64,000 bases of DNA from Octadecabacter sp. B2R22 (lineage in GTDB: Bacteria > Pseudomonadota > Alphaproteobacteria > Rhodobacterales > Rhodobacteraceae): NCBI RefSeq assembly GCF_018861045.1, contig NZ_JAHKQJ010000010.1, positions 434,001-498,000 on the forward strand. Reading direction: 5' to 3'. Position numbers and translations under genes: made by a program. Below, piece by piece: positions 9,191 to 16,747 of this stretch (the stretch's first letter is position 1; the number at the start of each line of letters is the position of its first letter). The notes under the pieces are model-generated. The model ran no database searches. It saw nothing but the letters and a program-made list of their open reading frames with translations, and had not been told where the DNA came from.

Positions 9191-9628
9191 ATGAGCCAAG
9201 TTAAATCAGGCGATACCGTTTCCATTCACTACACAGGCACATTGTCCGACGGCAGCACGTTTGATTCCAGCGAAGGGCGCGATCCTTTGGAATTCGTCGT
9301 TGGGTCCGGTCAGATTATTCCAGGTTTGGACAAAGCCATCCCCGGCATGGCCGTAGGCGATAAGAAAACCGTCGAAATCCCATGCGGCGAAGCTTACGGC
9401 GAAAGCAATCCTGCCAACCGCCAGTCCATCCCGCGTGAACAAATTCCTGCGGAAATTCCGTTGGAAATGGGTCTGACGCTGCAGATGCAATCACCGGATG
9501 GTCAGCACGTCATGCCCGTCACTGTTGTTGAGATGAGCGACACAGAAGTAACGCTGGATGCCAACCACGCGCTTGCGGGCAAAGACCTGACATTCGCGAT
9601 TGAAATGGTATCGATCAAGGCAAGCTAA
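9191..9628 (+). CDS. FKBP-type peptidyl-prolyl cis-trans isomerase, SlyD-like
   Basis: A 145-residue cytoplasmic prolyl isomerase and chaperone. The FKBP core begins with S-I-H-Y-T-G-T-L-S-D-G-S-T-F-D-S-S and continues with G-S-G-Q-I-I-P-G-L-D-K-A-I-P-G-M. An inserted flap domain (about residues 68-120) is the SlyD/FkpB insert-in-flap arrangement, and the C-terminal D-A-N-H-A-L-A-G-K-D-L-T-F is typical. There is no His-rich metal-binding tail as in E. coli SlyD. It has its own promoter region and is followed by a GC-rich hairpin. Confidence 0.93.
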   Translation: MSQVKSGDTVSIHYTGTLSDGSTFDSSEGRDPLEFVVGSGQIIPGLDKAIPGMAVGDKKTVEIPCGEAYGESNPANRQSIPREQIPAEIPLEMGLTLQMQSPDGQHVMPVTVVEMSDTEVTLDANHALAGKDLTFAIEMVSIKAS

Positions 9629-9648
9629 ACAGCCGACATTCAAAAAGT

Positions 9649-9678
9649 CGGGCCGCGCTAATCAGTGCGGCCCGTTTG
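9649..9678 (+). terminator. Hairpin downstream of the FKBP gene
   Basis: CGGGCCGC at 9649-9656 pairs perfectly with GCGGCCCG at 9667-9674 around a ten-base loop, followed by TTTGCG. It lies in the convergent gap between the FKBP and M50 protease genes. The T tract is short, so efficiency is uncertain. Confidence 0.55.
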
Positions 9679-9690
9679 CGTTTGTGGGGA

Positions 9691-10488
9691 TTAGATGAAG
9701 CGTAGGATGGTCGATTGCCCACCAACGAAGAGGGCCGCAGCCGTAAACAGCCATGCCCCAAGGCACAACAAGGCGCGCTTTTTGGACATCCGACGATAGG
9801 GCGCACGGCCATCGCCACCGCCTGTCTGCATCATGTGCTGAACCGTCATGAGGACAATGAAAATCAGAAAAATACGTTGCGATAAGAGCGCGACCAATCC
9901 GATCAATGCGGCGGAAGTCGCGAAGATATAGAACGGCGCGCGGTCGTGGAACACTGAGGTGATGCTGGCCGTCAAGCGGCCCCCGTCCAATGGCCAAATC
10001 GGCAGTAGGTTAAAGAAATTCAACGCTCCGCAAATGCTGGCAAACGTCATCAACGGCCCATAAGCGGCGGGCATCACATTGATCGACATCCCCGCCAGCC
10101 CGTAGGCCAGAACCATGGGAGCGATGCAGATTGCAGGACCCATTAGCGTGATGAAAACGCTTTCTTCCTGCGTGTCGGGTTCGCGATTGGAAATCGCGTA
10201 GCCGCCCAACAACGGCACAAGTCGAAACCGTGCATCATCATGGCCCGCGACACGAAACGCGGCGACATGGCCGAATTCATGGATTACGACAACAAGGATG
10301 AGGGACAGCCCGAAGACGGGCCCAAATAGGAACACAGCCAAAATCACGGCCAAAATGGAAACGCCAATACCTTGCGGGTCCATGCCCAACACGGTCATCT
10401 TCGTTCGCGACACCAGACCGCCACGTAAGGCATAGGCGGTGGCAAGGCATGCAATAATGCCTGCCAAAAGTGTGACTGAACCGCTCAT
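9691..10488 (-). CDS. M50-family (site-2 protease type) intramembrane metalloprotease
   Basis: A 265-residue multi-pass membrane protein. The zinc-binding H-E-F-G-H lies in a hydrophobic segment near residue 90, and the second M50 signature appears as N-L-L-P-I-W-P-L-D-G-G-R near 165. About five or six hydrophobic segments are visible and there is no PDZ domain, unlike RseP. It begins 13 bases after fabI on the same strand and is probably co-transcribed with it. The substrate is unknown; similar compact M50 proteins are common in Rhodobacteraceae. Confidence 0.85.
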   Translation of the reverse strand: MSGSVTLLAGIIACLATAYALRGGLVSRTKMTVLGMDPQGIGVSILAVILAVFLFGPVFGLSLILVVVIHEFGHVAAFRVAGHDDARFRLVPLLGGYAISNREPDTQEESVFITLMGPAICIAPMVLAYGLAGMSINVMPAAYGPLMTFASICGALNFFNLLPIWPLDGGRLTASITSVFHDRAPFYIFATSAALIGLVALLSQRIFLIFIVLMTVQHMMQTGGGDGRAPYRRMSKKRALLCLGAWLFTAAALFVGGQSTILRFI

Positions 10489-10501
10489 TACGAACCGCCT
10501 G

Positions 10502-11293
10502 TTAGGCTAGATTTTCGAGGGCGGGCATCATCATAACGTGCAGGCCACCATCGACGTGAACGATTTCACCAGTTGTTGATGCCCCGACGTCAGACGCCAA
10601 GTAAACGGCTGTGCCACCAACTGCGTCAAGGGACGCGTTCTGGCGCATAGGCGCATTGGCCTCGGCGTACTTAAACGTGCGACGCGCACCTGCGATTGCG
10701 GCACCAGCAAGGGTTTTCATTGGTCCTGGGCTGATCGCGTTAACACGAATACCTTGTGGTCCAAGATCGGCAGCCAAATAGCGGGTCGCAGATTCAAGGG
10801 CGGCTTTGGCAACGCCCATGACGTTGTAATTTGGCGTGATGCGTTGGCTGCCGTCATAGGTCAGTGTCAGCAACGTGCCGCCGTCTGGCATGATCTGGGA
10901 CGCACGTTTGGCCACGTCAATAAAGCTGTAACAGCTGATCGCCATGGAGTTTGTGAAGTTGGCGCGTGTGGTGTCTGACACACGACCGGTCAGTTCGTTC
11001 TTGTCGGAATAGGCAATCGCGTGGACCAGAAAATCGATCTTGCCCCATTTGTCTTTCAACGTTTGAAAGCAAGCGTCGAGTGATGCGTCATCCATAACGT
11101 CCGCTTCGACCAAAGTGTTCGAGCCAACAGATTCGGCTAGTGGCCCAACCCGTTTCAACAATTGTTCGCCCTGATAGGAGAACGCCAGTTCCGCGCCAGC
11201 CGCATGCATCTGCTTTGCGATGCCCCAAGCAATAGAGCGGTCATTGGCGACCCCCATGATAAGTCCGCGCTTGCCGTTCATGTCGATGGTCAT
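10502..11293 (-). CDS. fabI: Enoyl-[acyl-carrier-protein] reductase (NADH)
   Basis: A 263-residue SDR-type enoyl-ACP reductase, the last step of the fatty acid elongation cycle. It has the divergent FabI N terminus G-V-A-N-D-R-S-I-A-W-G and the catalytic Tyr and Lys spaced by six residues in N-Y-N-V-M-G-V-A-K. The NAD-binding region D-V-M-D-D and the helix after S-P-G-P-M-K-T-L-A are also visible. In many Rhodobacteraceae fabA, fabB and fabI are contiguous; here an unrelated gene on the opposite strand separates fabB from fabI, so fabI must use its own promoter in the 11.3-11.8 kb gap. Confidence 0.96.
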   Translation of the reverse strand: MTIDMNGKRGLIMGVANDRSIAWGIAKQMHAAGAELAFSYQGEQLLKRVGPLAESVGSNTLVEADVMDDASLDACFQTLKDKWGKIDFLVHAIAYSDKNELTGRVSDTTRANFTNSMAISCYSFIDVAKRASQIMPDGGTLLTLTYDGSQRITPNYNVMGVAKAALESATRYLAADLGPQGIRVNAISPGPMKTLAGAAIAGARRTFKYAEANAPMRQNASLDAVGGTAVYLASDVGASTTGEIVHVDGGLHVMMMPALENLA

Positions 11294-11801
11294 AGCCTGC
11301 TCTCCATTTATTAGGTTGGGTTTGCGACGGATTAGGGGGGCGGGTCAAGGTTCCGGTGAGTCAATCGAGGCAGTAACGGTATGATCCGAGGGCCGCTATG
11401 GCTTCACCTCCCCCGTCTTTCGGGTCCTGTAGCCCCCAATGGTCGCCCTCAATCTAAGCATGCTAGCCCTAACTGCGGGACCTTTTGCGAATCGGTGCGT
11501 CTCTTGGCAAAAAACTTCCGTATCGCTGGAAACGTTAGGCGCAGATCAGGCGCATTGTTTCGGGTTTTCAAACGGATGGAGCTTGGATGTCTTGGAATTC
11601 CGTTCTCATAGCGCCACCTTTATGGGCGATATGGCTCGAACACTCTCCCCTTGCGTGTGCTGGCTTGAAGAAATGCAGCATATTCGTACTTTTTGGTGCT
11701 TCGGCGGTTCTAAGTTGTCGACGTTAACAGTTTGTTAAGGTATAAACGTCGGCAAGGCTCCGTTTTGGGGCAATGTAAACTTGTTATCGATGAGGTACTT
11801 T
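11294..11801. other. Non-coding gap between fabI and the VPLPA-anchor gene; divergent promoter region
   Basis: About 500 bases with no convincing gene; short open frames here have no ribosome binding site or family resemblance. The gap must hold promoters for fabI (leftward) and the secreted-protein gene (rightward). Close to the latter is a perfect dyad, TTAACA (11724-11729), GTT, TGTTAA (11733-11738), immediately followed by TATAAA at 11741-11746, a plausible -10 neighbourhood with an overlapping operator. Nothing else stands out. Confidence 0.45.
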
Positions 11802-12395
11802 ATGTTTAAGACAATCGCCGTTGTAGCCGCTCTTGTAAGTGCATCTGCTGCGTCTGCCGCAACCGTCACGTTTTCGGCTACGGATACGTTCACGCTTAAT
11901 AACACAACATTCAACGGCTTTTCTGCAGTTGTTGACACCGATGTCGATGGCGGGAACGTCTCGTTGGCTGGAACGCTTTCGACGATTTTCGATAATTCGG
12001 TTGTGATAAACAATACGCAAGCGCAATCCATCGATGTTACTGCGACCTACATGGGTCAAACCCTGACGCAATCGGTCGATTTCGCGTTGCGGACACGTAA
12101 CTTGACGACTGGTGCAACTCCGGGAGCCGCTGGTCAACTTACTCTCTCTGCGCCTGTCGACTTCGATTTCGCAGATGGTACATTCACTTTTGACTTCTTC
12201 AATAGTTTTGTAAGATGCTTCGAGTCCCAAAACTGCGGTGTTGGCACTGTAACGGATAGCAGCCGAGACACATTGACGGCCTCCTTCGAAGAAGCGCTGG
12301 CTCCAGTTCCGCTTCCAGCGGGCTTCGGCTTCTTGCTTGCCGGTATGGGCGCACTTGGTGTTGCACGTCGTCGCAAGAACGCAACTGCTGCTTAA
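11802..12395 (+). CDS. Secreted protein with VPLPA-type C-terminal sorting/anchor signal
   Basis: A 197-residue exported protein. Residues 1 to about 19 form a signal peptide (MFKTIAVVAALVSASAASA). The body is Thr/Asn/Asp-rich and looks like a beta-strand adhesin-like domain with one Cys pair (C-F-E-S-Q-N-C). The end is V-P-L-P-A-G-F-G-F-L-L-A-G-M-G followed by A-R-R-R-K, the layout of VPLPA/PEP-CTERM sorting signals: short motif, membrane helix, Arg cluster. The ATG at 11802 is chosen because GAGGT sits five bases upstream; an upstream in-frame TTG at 11781 lacks this. It interrupts the fabB-fabI neighbourhood on the opposite strand. The body is unrecognised; no sorting enzyme is in the window. 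Confidence 0.8.
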   Translation: MFKTIAVVAALVSASAASAATVTFSATDTFTLNNTTFNGFSAVVDTDVDGGNVSLAGTLSTIFDNSVVINNTQAQSIDVTATYMGQTLTQSVDFALRTRNLTTGATPGAAGQLTLSAPVDFDFADGTFTFDFFNSFVRCFESQNCGVGTVTDSSRDTLTASFEEALAPVPLPAGFGFLLAGMGALGVARRRKNATAA

Positions 12396-12420
12396 TCGTT
12401 TACAGCAGATCTAATTAGAA

Positions 12421-12450
12421 AAGCCCGCCAATCTTGGCGGGCTTTTTTTG
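12421..12450 (+). terminator. Rho-independent terminator of the VPLPA-anchor gene
   Basis: AAGCCCGCCAA (12421-12431) pairs perfectly with TTGGCGGGCTT (12434-12444), followed by a run of T. It also could act leftward for fabB, since the gap is convergent. Confidence 0.9.
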
Positions 12451-12492
12451 TCTTATTGAGATGTGAGGCTGTTGATTGCAGCCTCATACTCT

Positions 12493-13722
12493 CTAGCCGC
12501 GATACTTACTCAGCAACATCGACCCGTTTGTACCGCCAAACCCGAAGGAGTTGGTCATCACGGTATCCAGGCCTGCATTCTCCTTGAACTCGGTCGCGAT
12601 TTCAGCAGGGTCCAAGGCTGGGTCGAGCGTTTCAACGTTGATGCTTGGGATAATGTAGTCGCCTTGAAGCGCCAGCAGGCAATAGACCGCCTCTTGTGCG
12701 CCTGTTGCGCCTTGGCTGTGGCCCGTCATGGATTTGGTTGAACTGATCGGAGGCGTGGAGCCTTGGCCGAAGACACGGCGCACGGCTTCTACTTCGCCGA
12801 CATCACCAACCGGCGTGGATGTGCCGTGGGCGTTGATGTAGCTGACTTCGCGGCCTTCGGGCAGGGTTGCCAATGCGCCGCGCATGGCGCGTTCGCCGCC
12901 TTCACCAGATGGGGCAACCATATCGGCACCATCTGACGTCGCAGAAAACCCTGTGACTTCCGCGTAGATTTTCGCACCACGTGCCAAAGCACCGTCCAGC
13001 GATTCCAGAACGACCATCGCACCACCACCCGCAATCACGAACCCGTCGCGGTTTGCGTCAAAGGCGCGAGATGCCTTTTCAGGCGTGTCATTATACTTTG
13101 ACGACATCGCGCCCATGGCATCGAACAGGCAGGACAGCGTCCAATCCAACTCTTCGCCGCCGCCACCAAACATTATGTCTTGCGTGCCAAGCGCGATTTG
13201 TTGCGCGGCCATGCCGATGCAGTGCAGTGATGTAGAGCAGGCCGACGTGATCGACATGTTCATGCCTTTGATCTTGTAGGCGGTCGCCAAGTTGGCGGAG
13301 ATCGTGGACGACATGGTTTTAGGGACGGCGAAAGGCCCGATCCGCTTCGTCGATCCGGTTTTCAGGACAACCTGATGAGCCGCAAACATCGCCGATGTAG
13401 AAGGGCCGCCAGAACCCGCAATCACGCCGGTCATCGGGTTGACGATTTCATCTTCCGAAAGGCCCGCGTCTTCGATGGCTTGCCCCATTGCAATATGGGC
13501 ATAGGCCGCACCGGGGCCCATGAAGCGCAGGGTGCGTTTGTCGACATGTTCAGACACATCAATCTTGAGCGTGCCTGCGATCTGGCTTCGAAACCCGTGC
13601 TCGGCCATCTCCTCAGAGGCGACAATACCCGACTTACCAGCCCGCAAAGCCGCATCGACTTCTGCTACGTTGTTCCCGATGGGGGAAACAATTCCCATTC
13701 CTGTAATGACGACACGCCGCAT
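12493..13722 (-). CDS. fabB: 3-oxoacyl-[acyl-carrier-protein] synthase I
   Basis: A 409-residue beta-ketoacyl-ACP synthase of the FabB class, elongating unsaturated acyl-ACP in the anaerobic unsaturated fatty acid pathway. The catalytic triad is visible: Cys in S-A-C-S-T-S-L-H, His in N-A-H-G-T-S-T-P-V-G-D and His in S-M-T-G-H-S-Q-G-A-T-G. The C-terminal N-S-F-G-F-G-G-T-N is the thiolase-fold glycine motif. It belongs with fabA upstream (a 95-residue membrane protein gene sits between them) and fabI. Confidence 0.96.
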   Translation of the reverse strand: MRRVVITGMGIVSPIGNNVAEVDAALRAGKSGIVASEEMAEHGFRSQIAGTLKIDVSEHVDKRTLRFMGPGAAYAHIAMGQAIEDAGLSEDEIVNPMTGVIAGSGGPSTSAMFAAHQVVLKTGSTKRIGPFAVPKTMSSTISANLATAYKIKGMNMSITSACSTSLHCIGMAAQQIALGTQDIMFGGGGEELDWTLSCLFDAMGAMSSKYNDTPEKASRAFDANRDGFVIAGGGAMVVLESLDGALARGAKIYAEVTGFSATSDGADMVAPSGEGGERAMRGALATLPEGREVSYINAHGTSTPVGDVGEVEAVRRVFGQGSTPPISSTKSMTGHSQGATGAQEAVYCLLALQGDYIIPSINVETLDPALDPAEIATEFKENAGLDTVMTNSFGFGGTNGSMLLSKYRG

Positions 13723-13786
13723 AGCTGCTCCCTAAGTAGTGTTTTCTTAGGTGTAGGCGAGAGGGGGGGGAGGAGCAAGTGGGGGA

Positions 13787-14074
13787 CTAGTGGGACTCAA
13801 CATCGTCTTCCTCGGATTCGTAATAGTCCGTTTGTCTGGCGACTAAGCCGCCAATCTCTGCAATAACCCCTAGAGCGATAGCAACCAAAAGATACCTAGT
13901 GCCTTCGTTGATAGCCTCGCCGCTATTCGCTGTCCCTAAATATCGAGCGGAATCTGCGAAGTTTTGAGCCATGTCATCGGAGCCAAATGCTACCAAAAAA
14001 CCCATGCCGATCCGTAGAAGGCTCAGCCAAAAAATTAGATGCGCAATGAATTTTGCCGTGCGAATAAAAAACAT
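13787..14074 (-). CDS. Small membrane protein between fabA and fabB
   Basis: A 95-residue protein with an N-terminal hydrophobic stretch (about residues 8-30), a polar middle with S-A-R-Y-L-G-T-A-N-S-G, a second hydrophobic stretch (about 62-80) and an acidic tail (E-S-E-E-D-D-V-E). This is probably a two-helix inner-membrane protein. I do not recognise a family. It follows fabA by nine bases and precedes fabB by about 64, so it rides in the fab operon. Its presence there is unusual compared with the direct fabA-fabB junction I would expect. Confidence 0.65.
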   Translation of the reverse strand: MFFIRTAKFIAHLIFWLSLLRIGMGFLVAFGSDDMAQNFADSARYLGTANSGEAINEGTRYLLVAIALGVIAEIGGLVARQTDYYESEEDDVESH

Positions 14075-14083
14075 GCTCGTTTC

Positions 14084-14593
14084 TCAGCTCTCGCTCAACG
14101 CCACTTTCATATCCTTCACTTCATAGGCCAGTTCACCGTCGACCTTAACGATGCCGTCGGCGACGCCCATTGTCAGGCGGCGGGTTTGGACTGCTTTGGT
14201 GAAGTCGATTTCATACGTGATCATTTTCGCCGTTGGGCGCACCATTGCTTTGAGTTTGATTTCACCAACGCCGAGCGCATAACCGCGGCCTTTCCAGCCG
14301 CGCCAGCCGAGGTTGAAGCCCGTCAGTTGCCACAGACCATCGAGACCCAAGCAGCCGGGCATGATTGGGTTGCCGGGGAAGTGGCATTCAAAGAACCACA
14401 GGTCAGGCGTAATATCGAATTCGGCCATAACGTGACCTTTGCCGTGTGCGCCGCCGTCACCTGAGATGTCGGTGATGCGGTCCATCATCAGCATGGGTGG
14501 TTCGGGCAATTGTGCATTGCCTTCGCCAAAAAGCTCCCCGCGAGCACATTTTAGAAGGTCATCGCGGTCAAAACTTGTTGGGAATTCGCTCAT
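14084..14593 (-). CDS. fabA: 3-hydroxydecanoyl-[acyl-carrier-protein] dehydratase/isomerase
   Basis: A 169-residue hot-dog fold enzyme that dehydrates 3-hydroxydecanoyl-ACP and isomerises the product to the cis-3 form, which commits carbon to unsaturated fatty acids. The catalytic His is in [12 protein letters not shown] and the Asp in L-G-L-D-G-L-W-Q-L. Full family length. It is divergent from irr with about 180 bases between them, a conserved arrangement in this family of bacteria. Confidence 0.96.
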   Translation of the reverse strand: MSEFPTSFDRDDLLKCARGELFGEGNAQLPEPPMLMMDRITDISGDGGAHGKGHVMAEFDITPDLWFFECHFPGNPIMPGCLGLDGLWQLTGFNLGWRGWKGRGYALGVGEIKLKAMVRPTAKMITYEIDFTKAVQTRRLTMGVADGIVKVDGELAYEVKDMKVALSES

Positions 14594-14773
14594 GATAGGT
14601 GTGTCCTTGTGGAGTGGTGCAATTCTGGCTGTTGTTACCTGCTATCATCTTGGGATTACCAAGGGCAAGAGAGCCGCAAAACACGCGTTCTGGCTGCGAC
14701 CTATTCGCATTTTAGATTGAACAGAGCCGGAGATGTCACCATATTAGAGGGGATCAGATCAAAAGGTGCCGAA

Positions 14774-15202
14774 ATGGCGGATGTAACCTCAAACGAACCC
14801 TCAGAACGCGGCACACAGTGGCTCGCGGGGGCAGGGCTGCGACCGACACGGCAACGTGTAGCACTTGCCGGATTGTTGGTTGGGGATGGGCGTGATCGTC
14901 ACGTCACCGCCGAAAGCCTGTTCGAAGCGGCAACACAAACCCGCGAAAAGGTGTCTTTGGCCACTGTCTACAATACGTTGCGCGCGTTTTGTGACGCCGG
15001 TTTGCTTCGTGAGATCACGGTGGATGGCAGCAAAAGCTATTTCGACACGAATATGTCGGATCACCCGCATTTCTACTGGGAAGACGACAATCGTTTGTCT
15101 GATGCGCCAGCAGAGCAGCTTGAAATCGCACGGATCCCAAATGCGCCAGAGGGTGCAGAAATTGCGTCTGTGGATGTCGTCATCCGGTTGCGCCGCAGCT
15201 AA
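14774..15202 (+). CDS. irr: Iron response regulator Irr (Fur family)
   Basis: A 142-residue Fur-superfamily DNA-binding protein that in alphaproteobacteria reports iron or haem status. The winged helix lies in residues about 15-85 (R-P-T-R-Q-R-V-A-L-A, then S-L-A-T-V-Y-N-T-L-R-A-F). The C-terminal domain carries S-D-H-P-H-F-Y-W-E-D-D in the region of the Irr His-rich site, with fewer His than the bradyrhizobial HHH motif. There is no N-terminal haem regulatory Cys-Pro. The frame stays open upstream to 14609, but the ATG at 14774 gives the normal N terminus and has AGGTG just upstream. Confidence 0.9.
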   Translation: MADVTSNEPSERGTQWLAGAGLRPTRQRVALAGLLVGDGRDRHVTAESLFEAATQTREKVSLATVYNTLRAFCDAGLLREITVDGSKSYFDTNMSDHPHFYWEDDNRLSDAPAEQLEIARIPNAPEGAEIASVDVVIRLRRS

Positions 15203-15251
15203 CCTCATTACGCTTCATTAGATTTTAACCTCGTTTGCCCAATGATGGGGC

Positions 15252-15740
15252 ATGAGTTTACACACCCCATTCCCCCGCCCTCCGGTTCCTGCTTCTCCCG
15301 ATGATGCGTTTGTCTCGGTTACAATGCGGCTGGCTGAACCGCGATCTGATTTGCTGGTGCGCCATGTGCGTATTCTACGTGACTGCGTTGCTTTGGCCCA
15401 AAAAAGGTGGGCCTTTGAGGTTGAAGCAGCCGTCGTCCTACCGTCCGAGATGCAGCTTCTGTGCGTCTTTCCGTGCGGTGAGTTTGGTGTTGGTGGCGCG
15501 CTTCAGCTGATCTCGTCAGCGTTTGCGAAACATGTGCCTGTGCCACCAATGACGGGTAACCTGTGGTCCGACTGTAGTGAGGTGATCGAGATTCAGCCTG
15601 CTGTCGCAGAACTACGCCGCGGTTTTATCGAACAAGCGCCAGTTCGTGCCGGATTGGTTTTGGTCGCGAGTGATTGGCCGTTCAGCTCTGTTCATAAAAA
15701 GGCACAGCAGGCAGGCGATACGGGTGTTGCTGTTGCTTAG
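15252..15740 (+). CDS. Degenerate REP-associated tyrosine transposase (RAYT/Y1) relative
   Basis: A 162-residue protein aligning by eye with RAYT/Y1 transposases: the block P-R-S-D-L-L-V-R-H-V-R-I-L-R matches the family R-R-S-D-L-L-V-R-H segment, V-V-L-P matches the strand before the HUH motif, and V-A-S-D-W-P-F-S-S-V-H matches the usual end (A-D-W-P-W-S-S-F-H). Both catalytic elements are missing. The place where H-L-H is expected reads S-E-M-Q-L-L, and the region of the catalytic Tyr (Y-N-P-V) reads E-Q-A-P-V. The frame is intact with no stop codons, so this looks like a retained, non-transposing derivative rather than a decaying pseudogene. No inverted REP sequences were noticed beside it. 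Confidence 0.65.
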   Translation: MSLHTPFPRPPVPASPDDAFVSVTMRLAEPRSDLLVRHVRILRDCVALAQKRWAFEVEAAVVLPSEMQLLCVFPCGEFGVGGALQLISSAFAKHVPVPPMTGNLWSDCSEVIEIQPAVAELRRGFIEQAPVRAGLVLVASDWPFSSVHKKAQQAGDTGVAVA

Positions 15741-15773
15741 ACGGGTGTGCGATTTTGCGTCGCTCGCCCCTGT

Positions 15774-16640
15774 CTAGAACCACTGCCCCGGTTCCATCAG
15801 GCCTAAATCTAGCAACTGTTGGCTGTGCCATTCAAACGGGATCGAGTTGTGCCATTTGAATGTTTCGATATCAAACGTGGACCCCGGGTTGCGTTTGAGC
15901 GCCTTGGCCGTGCGGAATGAACAAATCGTGGCTGTTAGGTTGTGGTGCCACGGGCAAGCGTAGGTGTTGTATTCGGGATCGTTAAACAGGTGATCGGGCA
16001 AGAACACCAATCCCGGTTTGTTGCGGAATAGGGCAACTCGGTCGATGCGCCGACGCGGCACGGGAATGTGCTCTTCGAACCGCCACCGCAGCCCGCCAAA
16101 GAAATCCAACTGGCGATCCAGATCATTGTTCCAGCGATCCTTACGGGCCAGTGCATAATAACCTGTCTTGTCTAGATGGGCGTCCTCTATGCACACCGCG
16201 TTCGTGTTCTGCCACAGATCGCCTGTATAAAGGTCGACCACATAAGTCAGGACCGTGTCGCGCCGCTCTTCCACGTTGAACGCAATCATTTCGCCAACGG
16301 TACGGTGTTCGCAGAAGGGGTGAAATAAGAACTCGGCGTTGTAGCAGTAGTAAATCCAGATATCGCCAGTGGCTTTCATCACGCCGTTTACGGCTGTTTC
16401 TAACGCGGTTGGCGTCCGGACATTGTAATCAACACGGATGATCTGTTCGGCCACATCTTCGGCTATGGAAAACTCGGGCATGGCGAGAACGACAGTATGG
16501 CGAAATCCCGCGTCTATGTGGTGGCGGATAGTTGCATCCAGCTCGACTTCATCCTCGGCTAATATCAGCGCAACAGGACCCTTCAGCAGTTTGGGCGCGC
16601 CGTCTTTTAGAAAGCTGGTGAGGTCTGAATACTTGATCAT
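15774..16640 (-). CDS. Conserved protein, possible glycosyltransferase-2-like
   Basis: A 288-residue soluble protein with an N-terminal alternating strand pattern (G-P-V-A-L-I-L-A-E-D-E-V-E-L then H-T-V-V-L-A-M-P) that resembles the nucleotide-binding half of a GT-A glycosyltransferase. It is rich in Trp, His and Tyr in the C-terminal half (Y-A-C-P-W-H-H-N-L-T-A). I do not see a clear D-X-D; W-N-N-D-L-D is the nearest. Homologues sit beside miaB in Rhodobacteraceae, as here. The ATG at 16640 (MIKYSDL) is preferred to an in-frame start at 16682. Assignment to glycosyltransferases is tentative. Confidence 0.7.
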   Translation of the reverse strand: MIKYSDLTSFLKDGAPKLLKGPVALILAEDEVELDATIRHHIDAGFRHTVVLAMPEFSIAEDVAEQIIRVDYNVRTPTALETAVNGVMKATGDIWIYYCYNAEFLFHPFCEHRTVGEMIAFNVEERRDTVLTYVVDLYTGDLWQNTNAVCIEDAHLDKTGYYALARKDRWNNDLDRQLDFFGGLRWRFEEHIPVPRRRIDRVALFRNKPGLVFLPDHLFNDPEYNTYACPWHHNLTATICSFRTAKALKRNPGSTFDIETFKWHNSIPFEWHSQQLLDLGLMEPGQWF

Positions 16641-16747
16641 TTGGTTGCTCTGCCTGATTGCGGCTAATGTCTGGCAAATCACGCTTCATTGCAAGCAGGC
16701 AGGCCTTGCGCTAAATGCAGCCGAAACCCACCATGAAAGCTGTCCCG

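Noticed and set aside
11381-11738. Short open frames in the fabI to VPLPA gap
   Set aside because: No ribosome binding site, no similarity, and Trp/Cys/Arg-rich composition; treated as non-coding.
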